DNA of 64,000 nucleotides from Streptomyces sp. NBC_00358 (lineage in GTDB: Bacteria > Actinomycetota > Actinomycetes > Streptomycetales > Streptomycetaceae): contig NZ_CP107976.1 in NCBI RefSeq assembly GCF_036099295.1, positions 5,642,001-5,706,000 of the forward strand, given 5' to 3'. The notes under the pieces were generated by a model. That model was not told the origin of the DNA. It saw nothing but the letters and a program-made list of their open reading frames with translations, and ran no database searches. The translations under genes were made by a program, and so were the position numbers. Shown piece after piece: positions 36,601 through 45,432 of the stretch; within the stretch, counting starts at the first letter, position 1; each line of letters starts with the position of its first letter.

Positions 36601-38591
36601 TGGGCATCACCGCCCGCGGTGCCTGGGAGTCCGTGAAGCGGCACTTCCGGGAGCTGGCCGTCAACACCCAGACCCAGGACTTCACCGTGGTCGGTGTCGG
36701 TGACATGTCCGGCGACGTGTTCGGCAACGGCATGCTGCTCTCCGAGCACATCCGCCTGGTCGCCGCGTTCGACCACCGGCACATCTTCATCGACCCGAAC
36801 CCGGACGCGGAGACCTCGTACGCCGAGCGCCGCCGCCTCTTCGAGCTGCCGCGCTCCTCGTGGGCCGACTACAACACCGAGCTGATCTCGGCCGGCGGCG
36901 GCGTCTTCCCGCGTACCGCCAAGGCCATCCCGGTCAACGCGCACATCCGCGAGGCCCTCGGGCTTGAGTCCGGCGCCGCGAAGATGACGCCGGCCGACCT
37001 GATGAAGGCGATCCTCCAGGCGCCCGTCGACCTGCTGTGGAACGGCGGCATCGGCACCTATGTGAAGTCGTCCGCCGAGTCGCACGCGGACGTCGGCGAC
37101 AAGGCCAACGACGCGATCCGCGTCGACGGCGGCGACCTGCGCGTCAAGGTCGTCGGCGAGGGCGGCAACCTGGGCCTGACCCAGCTCGGCCGGATCGAGT
37201 TCGCGCAGCACGGCGGCAAGATCAACACCGATGCCATCGACAACAGCGCGGGCGTGGACACCTCCGACCACGAGGTGAACATCAAGATCCTGCTCAACGC
37301 GGTGGTGGGCAACGGCGACCTGACCGTCAAGCAGCGCAACAAGCTGCTCGCCGAGATGACCGACGAGGTCGGCGCCCTGGTGCTGCGCAACAACTACGCG
37401 CAGAACACGGCGATCGCCAACGCGCTGGCCCAGTCCCCGAGCATGCTCCACGCCCAGCAGCGGTTCCTGCGCCATCTGGTCCGTGAGGGGCACCTCGACC
37501 GGGCCCTGGAGTTCCTGCCCAGCGAGCGGCAGATCCGCGAGCGGCTCAACGCCGGCCAGGGTCTGACCGGTCCGGAGACCGCGGTCCTGCTCGCGTACAC
37601 GAAGATCACGGTCTCCGTCGAGCTGCTCGCCACCTCGCTGCCCGACGACCCGTATCTGCAGAGCCTGCTGCACGCCTACTTCCCGACGGCCCTGCGCGAC
37701 AAGTTCCGCGAGCAGATCGAGGGGCACGCGCTGAGCCGCGAGATCGTGACGACCGTCCTGGTCAACGACACGGTCAACACGGGCGGTACGAGCTTCCTGC
37801 ACCGCCTCCGAGAGGAGACGGGCGCCTCGCTGGAGGAGATCGTCCGGGCGCAGACCGCGGCCCGCGCGATCTTCAACTCCAGTGCCGTGTGGGACGCGGT
37901 GGAGGCGCTCGACAACGTCGTGGCCGCCGACGTCCAGACCCGGATCCGGCTGCACTCGCGCCGCCTCGTCGAGCGCGGCACGCGCTGGCTGCTCAACAAC
38001 CGGCCGCAGCCGCTCCAGCTCGCCGAGACGATCACCTTCTTCAGCGAGGGTGTCGAGCAGGTGTGGTCGGAGCTGCCCAAGCTGCTCCGCGGCACGGACC
38101 TGGAGTGGTACCAGCAGATCTACGACGAGCTGTCTGGCGCCGGTGTGCCGGACGAACTCGCCACCCGCGTGGCCGGGTTCTCCTCCGCCTTCCCGGCGCT
38201 GGACATCGTCTCGGTGGCCGACCGCATGGGCAGGGACCCGATGGCCGTCGCCGAGGTCTACTACGACCTCGCCGACCGGCTCGGCATCACCAAGCTCATG
38301 GACCGCATCATCGAGCTGCCGCGCGCGGACCGCTGGCAGTCCATGGCCCGCGCCTCGATCCGCGAGGACCTGTACGCGGCGCACGCCGCGCTCACCGCCG
38401 ACGTTCTCGCCGTGGGCAACGGGACCTCCACTCCCGAACAGCGCTTCGAGGCCTGGCAGGAGAAGAACACGGCGATCCTCGGCCGGGCCCGCACCACTCT
38501 GGAGGAGATCCAGGGTTCGGACTCGTTCGACCTCGCCAACCTGTCGGTCGCGATGCGGACCATGCGGACGCTGCTGCGCACGCATTCCTAG
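33654..38591 (+). CDS. gdh: NAD-specific glutamate dehydrogenase, large (GDH-180) class
   Basis: This is a 1645-residue enzyme catalysing NAD-dependent oxidative deamination of glutamate to 2-oxoglutarate and ammonia. The size fits the bacterial 180-kDa class first described in Streptomyces clavuligerus. The N-terminal 700 residues hold ACT-like regulatory regions ([21 protein letters not shown]). The catalytic region begins near 840 with [43 protein letters not shown]. The Rossmann part has [38 protein letters not shown] and [28 protein letters not shown] precedes ATG 33654. It is transcribed alone, with a strong terminator. An antisense open frame covers almost all of it and is treated as a composition artefact. 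Confidence 0.96.
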   Translation: [1645 protein letters not shown]

Positions 38592-38630
38592 GTGGTGCTC
38601 CCGGGCTTCAGGGCCCGGGAGGCAGGAGAA

Positions 38631-38674
38631 CGGGGGCGCCCCGGGTCATCACGACCCGGGGCGCCCCCGTTTTT
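38631..38674 (+). terminator. Intrinsic terminator after gdh
   Basis: Perfect 17-bp GC arms at 38631-38647 and 38653-38669 with a 5-nt loop, followed by TTTTT. It lies 40 bp after the gdh stop and is the most classical rho-independent terminator in the window. Confidence 0.95.
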
Positions 38675-38726
38675 CGCACGGCTCTCCGATCTTTCTTGCC
38701 CGTCTCTCGCGAAACTCCGGCTCGCG

Positions 38727-38747
38727 ATTTACCTATACCTGGTAAAT
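38727..38747 (+). promoter_or_regulatory. AT-rich inverted repeat upstream of the GtrA gene
   Basis: ATTTACC (38727-38733) and GGTAAAT (38741-38747) are inverted around TATACCT in an unusually AT-rich patch. A -10-like TAGGGT follows at 38761-38766. It probably marks the start of the envelope-polymer transcription unit. It could be a regulator site; no -35 is clear. Confidence 0.45.
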
Positions 38748-38830
38748 AGGACATTTAGCTTAGGGTTGGCTCGACCGACGGCCCGACCGGCGGCATATCC
38801 GACGGACAGACGCGTGGAGGATCCGGACCC

Positions 38831-39325
38831 GTGACACTGCACCTCTCCGAGAGGCGGGCCCCCGTGGCGACCCCTCCAGTCGTGGGCCCCCGGAGTGCCC
38901 CGGAGACCCCGAAAGTCCGCCGGCTCTTCCTGGAAGTGGCCCGGTTCTCGGTTGTCGGCGGCAGCGGGGTCGCCGTCAACATCGTCTTCTTCAACCTGGC
39001 GCTGCACGGTCTGAAGTGGGCTCCGATGGTCGCCACGGTGATCGCCAGCTGTGTCGCCATGGGGACGAACTACCTCGGCTTCCGCTTCTTCGCCTACCGG
39101 GACCGGGCCTCGCGCACCCGGCGCCAGATCGCCCTCTTCTTCGCGTTCAGCGGGCTCGGCGTCGTCATGGAGAGCGCGCTGTTCTATCTCGGCTATCACG
39201 GCCTGGGGATGAGCGGTCCGCTCGGCGCGAACATCGCCAAGGCGCTGTCGATCGTGCTGGCCTCGGCGTTCCGCTTCGTGGTCTACCGGACCTGGGTGTT
39301 CCAACACGCGAAGAACAGCCGCTAG
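38831..39325 (+). CDS. GtrA-family membrane protein
   Basis: The product has 164 residues. After about 33 polar residues there are four membrane segments (VVGGSGVAVNIVFFNLAL, MVATVIASCVAMGTNYLGF, IALFFAFSGLGVVMESALFYL, NIAKALSIVLASAFRFVVY). The GtrA signature FSVVGGSGVAVNIVFF at the start and FRFVVYRTWVF at the end are present. GtrA-like proteins are thought to flip polyprenyl-phosphate-linked sugars. GTG 38831 has GGAGGA 9 nt upstream. Its neighbour is a teichoic-acid-type polymerase, and several membrane glycosyltransferases that would use lipid-linked sugars lie nearby, which fits a flippase role. Confidence 0.88.
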   Translation: MTLHLSERRAPVATPPVVGPRSAPETPKVRRLFLEVARFSVVGGSGVAVNIVFFNLALHGLKWAPMVATVIASCVAMGTNYLGFRFFAYRDRASRTRRQIALFFAFSGLGVVMESALFYLGYHGLGMSGPLGANIAKALSIVLASAFRFVVYRTWVFQHAKNSR

Positions 39326-39341
39326 CACCCGATATCGGGTC

Positions 39342-42293
39342 ATGATGTCTACGATTAATAGGATGAATGTGGATCAACGCCGTGAGTTCGCCGAAGACGG
39401 GACCGAGCCCGCCGCCTCCCCGGCCGGGTCCTCCGGGACCGGGCCGGAGCGGCCCGCCGTCTCCGTGGTCGTCATCGTCTACAACGACGCCGCCCGGCTG
39501 CCCACCGCCGTCCGCTCCGTCCTGGACCAGACACTGCACGACGTAGAGGTCGTCATCGTCGACGACCGGAGCACCGACGGCTCGTACGAGGTGGCGCGCG
39601 GACTGGCCGCCGCGCACCCGGACCGCGTCCGCGCCCACCAGTTGCCCGAGAACAGCGGCGGCTGCGGCGCCCCCCGCAACCGCGGCATCACCGAGGCGCG
39701 CGGCACCTACCTCCTCTTCCTCGACAGCGACGACGTCCTGGAGCGCAACGCCTGCCGCAACATGCTGGAGGCCGCCGAGGCCACCGGCGCCGACCTGGTC
39801 TCCGGCCTGTGTGTGCGCGTGCACGTCGACTCGCGCACCGGCAAGGAGGTCAAGTGGTACCCCTGGCTGTACGAGAGCACCCGCACCCTGGAGTCGATCT
39901 CCGAGCTGCCCGACCTACTGGTCTTCGACACCCTGTCGACCAACAAGTGCTACCGCCGGCGGTTCCTGCTCGACGAGGGACTGCGCTTCCCGGTCGGCAT
40001 CCACTACGAGGACCTGCTCTTCTCCGCCCAGGCGTACGCCACGGCCGCCCGCATCACCCTCATCCCCAACCGGGTCTACGACTGGAGGGTCGCCGACAAG
40101 GCGGCGGCGAAGTCCATCAGCAACCGGCGCGACGAGATCGCCAACTTCACCCACCGCATGGAGATCCACCGGCGGGTCGACCGACTCCTCGCGGACCGGG
40201 GGCTCCTGGAGCTGAAGTTCGCCAAGGACGTCAAGTTCCTCAAGCACGACCTCGTCCTGCACCTGCGGGAACTGCCCTTCCGGGACGCGGCCTTCCGCGA
40301 GGAGTTCGCGGCGATCGCCCGGCAGTACCTGGAGTCGATCGACCGCGCCGCCTTCGACGAGGCCGAGCCCATCCACGCCATCTGCGCCTATCTCCTGCAG
40401 GTCAGCGACTGGGACAACCTGCTGCCCGCCGTGGACACGCTCGCCAACCGCGACAAGATCTCCTCGCCGCTCGTCGAGCGCGACGGACGCGTGTACTGGT
40501 GCGCCGAACATCTCGACGACCCCTTCGGCCGGCACGTCCTGGACGTCACCGACCTCGGCCACCATGTCAGGCCGGTCGACAAGATGTTCCTGCGCAACGC
40601 GCTGACCTCGTACGACAGCACCGGCGGGACCGTCCGGCTGGCCGGGCGCATCACCAACCCGCTCGGTGTGATCCCGCCCGGCGCCCGGCTCACCGGACGG
40701 CTGGAGTTCTACGCCCGCCGTCCCGGGGTGCGCTTCCAGACCTTCCGCTTCCCCGTGGCGAACGTGTGGCACGCGGGCGACCATGTCGCCTGGGAGGGTT
40801 CCGTAGACCTGGCCGCCGTGCGGCCGCTGGGCATCGTGGACGCGGTGTGGGACGTACGGCTGCACCTCGACGTCGACGGCGTACGCACCACCACCCGGCT
40901 CACCGCGGCCGAACCCGAGCTGGCCGCAGGGCAGTTGCCCATCCGGCCCCGGCTCACCAGGTTGGTCGCCGACCGGATCGAACCGGTCGTCTCCTCGCGC
41001 GGACACCTCTCCTTCCGGCTGGTCCCCGACAAGAAGGCGAACGTCCTCGTGCAGCGCGGAGTGCACGGCCGGGCCGGCACGCTCGCCAAGACGGGCTACC
41101 GCAAGGCGCGCTCCCTGCGCAAGGAGCTCACCTCGGGGGAGACCAAAATCCGCCTGTACCACGAGGTGTTCAGCCGGCTGCCCGTCCGGAAGGGGCTCGT
41201 CGTCTTCGAGAGCCACCTGGGCCGCCAGTACAGCGACAGCCCCCGGGCGATCTACGAGGAGATGCGCCGCCAGGGCCTGGAGTTCGAACCGGTCTGGGCG
41301 CACACCGGCGATCCGGCCGGCTTCCCGGACGACGCCACGCTCGTACGCCGCTGGTCGCTGCCGTATCTCAGGGCGCTCGCGCAGGCCGAGTACTGGGTCG
41401 ACAACCAGAGCTACCCGCTGAAGCTGGCCAAGCGGCCGCACACGACGTACATCCAGACCTGGCACGGATCCGCGCTCAAACGGATGGGCTTCGACGAGGC
41501 CGAGTGGAAGCTCAAGTCCCGTGAGGAGCAGGCCGAACAGCAGCGCACGCTGGACCGCTTCGACCGGTTCTTGATCCGCTCCGAGCACGATGTGCGCACC
41601 CTCGCGCGGGCGTTCCGGCTCCAGGAGCGGACCCTGCTGCGGGTCGGCTATCCGCGCAACGACGCGCTCGTGCGGGCGAGACAGCGGGAGGAGGCCGGGG
41701 GACAGCGTGAACGCGGTCCGCTGGCCGCCGAGTTGGGCATCCCCGAGGACAAGCAGATCCTTCTCTACGCCCCGACCTTCCGCAGCCGCGACGGCGGACA
41801 GCGGAGGTTCGAGCTGCCCTTCGACGTCGAGCGCTTCGCCGACACCTTCGGCGACCGCTACGTCCTCCTCGTCCGCTCCCACTACCTGAACCACGTCGTG
41901 CTCCCGCCCTCCGTGCGCGGTCGTGTCCTCGACGTCACCGCGCACCACGACATGACCCCGCTGCTCGCCCTCGCCGACGGACTGATCACCGACTACTCGT
42001 CCGTGATGTTCGACTACGCCCTCCTCGACCGCCCCCTGTTCTTCTTCGCGTACGACTACGACGCGTATGTGCACGAGGACCGAGGCACCTACTTCGACCT
42101 GCTGGAGCGGGCCCCGGGACCCGTGGTGCGCACCGAGGACGAACTGCACGCGGTGCTCGGCTCGTTGGAGGAGCAGGCAGTCAAGTACGCGCCCAGACGC
42201 GAGCAGTTCACCGCCGACTTCGGCGAATACGACACAGGGACGGCGGCCCGCAGTGTCGTCGACCAGTTCTTCGCTCAATGGAGGCGTGGATGA
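39342..42293 (+). CDS. GT2 glycosyltransferase fused to CDP-glycerol glycerophosphotransferase-like domain
   Basis: This is a 983-residue two-domain enzyme. The N-terminal GT-A domain (about 38-300) has VSVVVIVYNDAARLPTAVRSVLDQT, the metal-binding LLFLDSDD at 128-131 and NKCYRRRFLLD. A beta-rich linker follows (about 400-560). The C-terminal TagF/TarF-like domain (about 630-980) has TYIQTWHGSALKRMG with His708, VGYPRNDAL, LLYAPTFRSRDG, LLVRSHYLN and GLITDYSSVMFDYALLDRPLFF. The family transfers polyol-phosphate units to teichoic-acid-type chains. The active-site loop here is HGSALK instead of the usual HGTPLK. Starts at 39342, 39345 or 39363 are possible. The last bases overlap the next ATG. 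Confidence 0.93.
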   Translation: MMSTINRMNVDQRREFAEDGTEPAASPAGSSGTGPERPAVSVVVIVYNDAARLPTAVRSVLDQTLHDVEVVIVDDRSTDGSYEVARGLAAAHPDRVRAHQLPENSGGCGAPRNRGITEARGTYLLFLDSDDVLERNACRNMLEAAEATGADLVSGLCVRVHVDSRTGKEVKWYPWLYESTRTLESISELPDLLVFDTLSTNKCYRRRFLLDEGLRFPVGIHYEDLLFSAQAYATAARITLIPNRVYDWRVADKAAAKSISNRRDEIANFTHRMEIHRRVDRLLADRGLLELKFAKDVKFLKHDLVLHLRELPFRDAAFREEFAAIARQYLESIDRAAFDEAEPIHAICAYLLQVSDWDNLLPAVDTLANRDKISSPLVERDGRVYWCAEHLDDPFGRHVLDVTDLGHHVRPVDKMFLRNALTSYDSTGGTVRLAGRITNPLGVIPPGARLTGRLEFYARRPGVRFQTFRFPVANVWHAGDHVAWEGSVDLAAVRPLGIVDAVWDVRLHLDVDGVRTTTRLTAAEPELAAGQLPIRPRLTRLVADRIEPVVSSRGHLSFRLVPDKKANVLVQRGVHGRAGTLAKTGYRKARSLRKELTSGETKIRLYHEVFSRLPVRKGLVVFESHLGRQYSDSPRAIYEEMRRQGLEFEPVWAHTGDPAGFPDDATLVRRWSLPYLRALAQAEYWVDNQSYPLKLAKRPHTTYIQTWHGSALKRMGFDEAEWKLKSREEQAEQQRTLDRFDRFLIRSEHDVRTLARAFRLQERTLLRVGYPRNDALVRARQREEAGGQRERGPLAAELGIPEDKQILLYAPTFRSRDGGQRRFELPFDVERFADTFGDRYVLLVRSHYLNHVVLPPSVRGRVLDVTAHHDMTPLLALADGLITDYSSVMFDYALLDRPLFFFAYDYDAYVHEDRGTYFDLLERAPGPVVRTEDELHAVLGSLEEQAVKYAPRREQFTADFGEYDTGTAARSVVDQFFAQWRRG

Positions 42294-43441
42294 CCGGCCC
42301 TGCTCAGCGGGACATCTTCTTCGTCTCCAACAGCGTCGACGAGCTGGGCGGGGTGACCAGTTGGTCGCACCAGATGGCCCGGCTGTTCACCGAGCGCGGT
42401 CACCGCGTGCGTGTCGTGGGCATCACCGAGCCCGCCGTTCCCCAGGAACTGGGCGAACTCCCGTACCCCACCACGACGCTGTACGACGTCCACCCGCCCC
42501 GGGTCGGATCGGCGCGCGGACTCAAGGGGCGGCTCGACATCGCCGAGCGGAGGCTGCGGGCCGAGCGCGCGGCGGGCATGCGGGAGCGGGCCGCCGAGCT
42601 GACCGCGCTGTTCCGGGCCGCGCGGCCCGGCGCCGTCGTGATCGTCACCCAGGTGTGGGCCATGGAATGGGTGGAGCTCGCCGACACCGCGGGCCTGACC
42701 GTCATCGGGATGAGCCACGAGTCCTACGAATACTCCCGGACGACCTCGCGCTTCAGGCGGGTCCTGAAGCACTACCGGGACGTCGACCGGATGCTGGCCC
42801 TCACCCGCGAGGACGCCGACCTGTGGATCGGGCAGGGCATGAACAACGCGTCCTTCATGCCGAACCCCCTTCCGTTCATGCCCGAGGTGCCCTCGCCGCG
42901 CACCGGGAACGTCGTCGTCAGCGTCGGCCGGCTGACCGACCAGAAGGGCATCGACATGCTCCTCGACGCCTGGGCCGAGGCCGCCCCGCGCCATCCCGAC
43001 TGGAAGCTGCGGATCTACGGCTCGGGCGAGGACGAGGAGATCCTGAGGAAGCAGTGCACGGCCCTCGGGCTCGACGACTCCGTGGACTGGATGGGGCGGA
43101 CGAGCGATGTGCCCGGAGCGCTGCGCGGCGGCTCGGTCTTCGTGCTGTCCTCGCGGGGCGAGGGCTTCCCGCTCGCCCTCATGGAGGCCATGGCCACCGG
43201 CCTGCCGTGTGCCGCCTTCGACTGCGCGCCCGGCGTCCACGAGATCGTCCGGGACGGCGAGGACGGGCTCCTCGCCACCCTCGGCAACACCGGTGAACTG
43301 GCCCGCCGGCTGGACACGCTGATGTCCGACAAGGCCCTGCGGGACTCCATGGGCGAGGCGGCGCGCGTGAACGTCCAGCGCTTCACGACGGACGAGGTCG
43401 TCCGCAAGTGGGAGGAGCTGTTCGCGTTCCTGGAGCGCTGA
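42290..43441 (+). CDS. GT4-family glycosyltransferase
   Basis: The product has 383 residues with a GT-B fold. The N-terminal part reads DIFFVSNSVDELGGVTSWSHQMARLFTERGHRVRVVG with the acceptor-side GGV. The C-terminal domain has VVVSVGRLTDQKGIDMLLDAWA, the nucleotide-sugar motif SRGEGFPLALMEAMATGLPCAAFDCAPGVHEIV and DGEDGLL. It retains the E-x7-E signature of GT4 retaining enzymes. ATG 42290 overlaps the upstream stop (ATGA) with GGAGG 7 nt before, so it is translationally coupled to the GT2/TagF fusion, and the two probably act on the same chain. Donor and acceptor are unknown. A terminator follows. Confidence 0.92.
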   Translation: MTGPAQRDIFFVSNSVDELGGVTSWSHQMARLFTERGHRVRVVGITEPAVPQELGELPYPTTTLYDVHPPRVGSARGLKGRLDIAERRLRAERAAGMRERAAELTALFRAARPGAVVIVTQVWAMEWVELADTAGLTVIGMSHESYEYSRTTSRFRRVLKHYRDVDRMLALTREDADLWIGQGMNNASFMPNPLPFMPEVPSPRTGNVVVSVGRLTDQKGIDMLLDAWAEAAPRHPDWKLRIYGSGEDEEILRKQCTALGLDDSVDWMGRTSDVPGALRGGSVFVLSSRGEGFPLALMEAMATGLPCAAFDCAPGVHEIVRDGEDGLLATLGNTGELARRLDTLMSDKALRDSMGEAARVNVQRFTTDEVVRKWEELFAFLER

Positions 43442-43465
43442 GCGGCCGTCGGCGCGCGGAACGAC

Positions 43466-43498
43466 CTGAGGCGGAGCCGTCGCACGGCTCCGCCTCAG
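43466..43498 (+). terminator. Terminator between convergent GT4 and TagH-like genes
   Basis: Perfect 15-bp arms CTGAGGCGGAGCCGT (43466-43480) and its complement (43484-43498) with a CGC loop. The sequence TCTTT follows on the + strand. Confidence 0.85.
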
Positions 43499-43503
43499 TC
43501 TTT

Positions 43504-43527
43504 GCCTGTCTGCCTGTCTGCCTGTCT
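43504..43527 (+). repeat. Octamer tandem repeat GCCTGTCT x3
   Basis: Three perfect copies of GCCTGTCT, followed by degenerate copies up to about 43544. The repeat lies in the non-coding gap between convergent genes, next to the terminator, and is a likely site of strand slippage. Confidence 0.85.
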
Positions 43528-43596
43528 GCCCGTCGCCTGTCCGGCTGCCGAGCGGCTTGGCTGGACAGGCGCTCACGCGCCTACCGGTTCAGGGTC

Positions 43597-44439
43597 CTAC
43601 TTGCCCGTGAACTTCTCGTACTCCTTGAGGACGTCCTCGGTCAGGCCGTCCATGCGCAGCTCGCCGCGCTCCAGCCACAGCACGCGGTCGCAGGTGTCGC
43701 GGATCGACTTGTTGTTGTGGCTGACCAGGAAGACCGTTCCCGCGGTCTTGCGCAGCTCGCGGATGCGGGCCTCGGAGCGCTTCTGGAAGGAGCGGTCGCC
43801 GGTCGCCAGGGCCTCGTCGATCATCAGGACGTCGTGGTCCTTGGCCGCCGCGATGGAGAAGCGCAGCCGGGCCGCCATGCCGGAGGAGTAGGTCCGCATC
43901 GGCAGGGTGATGAAGTCGCCCTTCTCGTTGATGCCCGAGAAGTCGACGATCTCCTGGTAGCGGTCCCTGACCTGCTCGCGGGACATGCCCATGGCGAGAC
44001 CGCCGAGGTAGACGTTCCGCTCGCCGGTGAGGTCGTTCATCAGGGCCGCGTTCACGCCGAGCAGCGAGGGCTGGCCGTCGGTGTAGATCTTGCCGTTCTC
44101 CACCGGGAGCAGGCCCGCGACCGCCTTGAGCAGCGTGGACTTGCCGGAGCCGTTGGTGCCGATCAGGCCGATCGCCTCGCCGCGGTAGGCGGTGAAGGAG
44201 ACGCACTTGACGGCGTGCACCTTGCGGACGCCCGACGCCTTCTCGGCCTTCTCGCGGCGCATGATGCGGTTGAGGGCGGCCGTGGCGCTGCCGCGCCCGG
44301 CACCGGTGCCGTTGACGCGGTACACGATGTCGACGTGGTCCGCGATGACGGTCGGGATGCGCTCGGCGTCGGCCACGGGGGCGGGGCCGGCGCTCTCGGC
44401 GTTCTGCGGCTGGATGTCCTGCGCGATGAAGTCAGCCAC
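43597..44439 (-). CDS. TagH-type ABC transporter ATP-binding protein
   Basis: This is a 280-residue ATPase of the polysaccharide/teichoic-acid export class. Walker A is GTNGSGKST (94-102), the signature YSSGM (184-188, in TYSSGMAARLRFSIA), and Walker B VLMIDEALATGD (204-215), with the switch His in LVSHNNKSI. The N-terminal 70 residues include the family's variable segment before VHAVKCVSFTAYRGEAIGLIG. GTG 44439 has GAGGAGA about 10 nt upstream and overlaps the permease stop by 8 bp. The C-terminal carbohydrate-binding extension of some relatives is absent. It energises the permease encoded just upstream. Confidence 0.93.
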   Translation of the reverse strand: MADFIAQDIQPQNAESAGPAPVADAERIPTVIADHVDIVYRVNGTGAGRGSATAALNRIMRREKAEKASGVRKVHAVKCVSFTAYRGEAIGLIGTNGSGKSTLLKAVAGLLPVENGKIYTDGQPSLLGVNAALMNDLTGERNVYLGGLAMGMSREQVRDRYQEIVDFSGINEKGDFITLPMRTYSSGMAARLRFSIAAAKDHDVLMIDEALATGDRSFQKRSEARIRELRKTAGTVFLVSHNNKSIRDTCDRVLWLERGELRMDGLTEDVLKEYEKFTGK

Positions 44440-45352
44440 GGCCGTACGTCTCCTCAGCCTTCCAGAAGTAGATGAAGCCGCCGACGCCGACGACCACCGC
44501 CCAGCCCACCGCGAGTGCCCAGACATGGTGCGGGAGCTGGTGCGCGTGGAAGCTGTCGATCAGCGCGTAGCGCATCAGGTCGATGTAGACGGCCGCCGGG
44601 TTGCTCTCCAGCGCGACCATCGCCCAGTGCGGCAGATTGCTGTGGCTGAGCACCTTGTCGATGCTCCACATGACGCCCGAGACGTACATCCAGGTACGCA
44701 GGATGAACGGCATGAGCTGCGCGATGTCCGGGGTCTTGGCACCCATCCGCGCCATGATCATCGCGACGCCCGCGTTGAACGTGAACTGGAGCACCAGGAT
44801 GGGCAGCGCGAGCAGCCACGAGGCGCTCATCGGGACGCCGAAGCACAGCAGGATGACGACCAGCGCGGCCATCGAGAACAGGAGCTGCTGGAGCTGCTGG
44901 ATGGCGTACGACACCGGCAGCGCGGCGCGGGGGAAGTGCAGGGCGCGGACCAGGCCGAGGCTGCCGGAGATCGCCCGGGTGCCCGCCATGATCGAGCTCT
45001 GCGTGAAGGTCCAGATGAAGACGCCGGTGACCAGGAACGGGATGTAGTCCGGCACGCCGTGCTTGGTGCCGAGCAGGACACCGAAGATGAAGTAGTAGAC
45101 AGCCGCGTTCAGCAGCGGAGTCGCCACCTGCCAGACCTGGCCGAGCTTGGCCTGGCTGTACTGCGAGGTGAGCTTGGCCGTGGCGAACGCCGTGATGAAG
45201 TGGCGCCGTGCCCACAGCTGGCGGACATACGCGGGCAGGCTCGGGCGCGCGCCGCTGACGGTGAGGCCGTACCGGGCGGCGAGGGCCGCGGCGTCGTCGG
45301 CGTGGGAGGCCGGCGACGCTGTCGGGGGCGGTGTGTTGAGAACCTGGCTCAC
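44432..45352 (-). CDS. TagG-type ABC transporter permease
   Basis: This is a 306-residue ABC-2 type permease for lipid-linked wall polymer export. After a cytoplasmic N-terminus of about 70 residues comes the amphipathic family motif SQYSQAKLGQVWQVATPLLNAAVYYFIFGVLLG. Further membrane segments are at YIPFLVTGVFIWTFTQSS, LLFSMAALVVILLCFG, WLLALPILVLQFTFNAGVAM, FILRTWMYVSGVMWSI, and VWALAVGWAVVVGVGGFIYFW near the end. I chose GTG 45352; no strong ribosome site is visible, and an ATG at 45409 is a possible longer start. It is divergent from a TetR gene across a duplicated operator-like repeat. Confidence 0.92.
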   Translation of the reverse strand: MSQVLNTPPPTASPASHADDAAALAARYGLTVSGARPSLPAYVRQLWARRHFITAFATAKLTSQYSQAKLGQVWQVATPLLNAAVYYFIFGVLLGTKHGVPDYIPFLVTGVFIWTFTQSSIMAGTRAISGSLGLVRALHFPRAALPVSYAIQQLQQLLFSMAALVVILLCFGVPMSASWLLALPILVLQFTFNAGVAMIMARMGAKTPDIAQLMPFILRTWMYVSGVMWSIDKVLSHSNLPHWAMVALESNPAAVYIDLMRYALIDSFHAHQLPHHVWALAVGWAVVVGVGGFIYFWKAEETYGRG

Positions 45353-45432
45353 ATCCGTTGCTTTCGCTCGGGGGGTGGGGGCGCGCGGTACGTGTCCGCA
45401 CATGTCCAACAGCGTTTCTTGCCGTTTTCTTG

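Noticed and set aside
33738-38585. 1615-codon open frame antisense to the glutamate dehydrogenase gene
   Set aside because: It mirrors the sense gene codon for codon, has no recognisable domain and low-complexity Val/Leu/Asp/Gly composition. This is the usual antisense artefact of high third-position GC.
43504-43527. Octamer repeat considered as a CRISPR-like array
   Set aside because: Units are contiguous without spacers and no cas genes are present.
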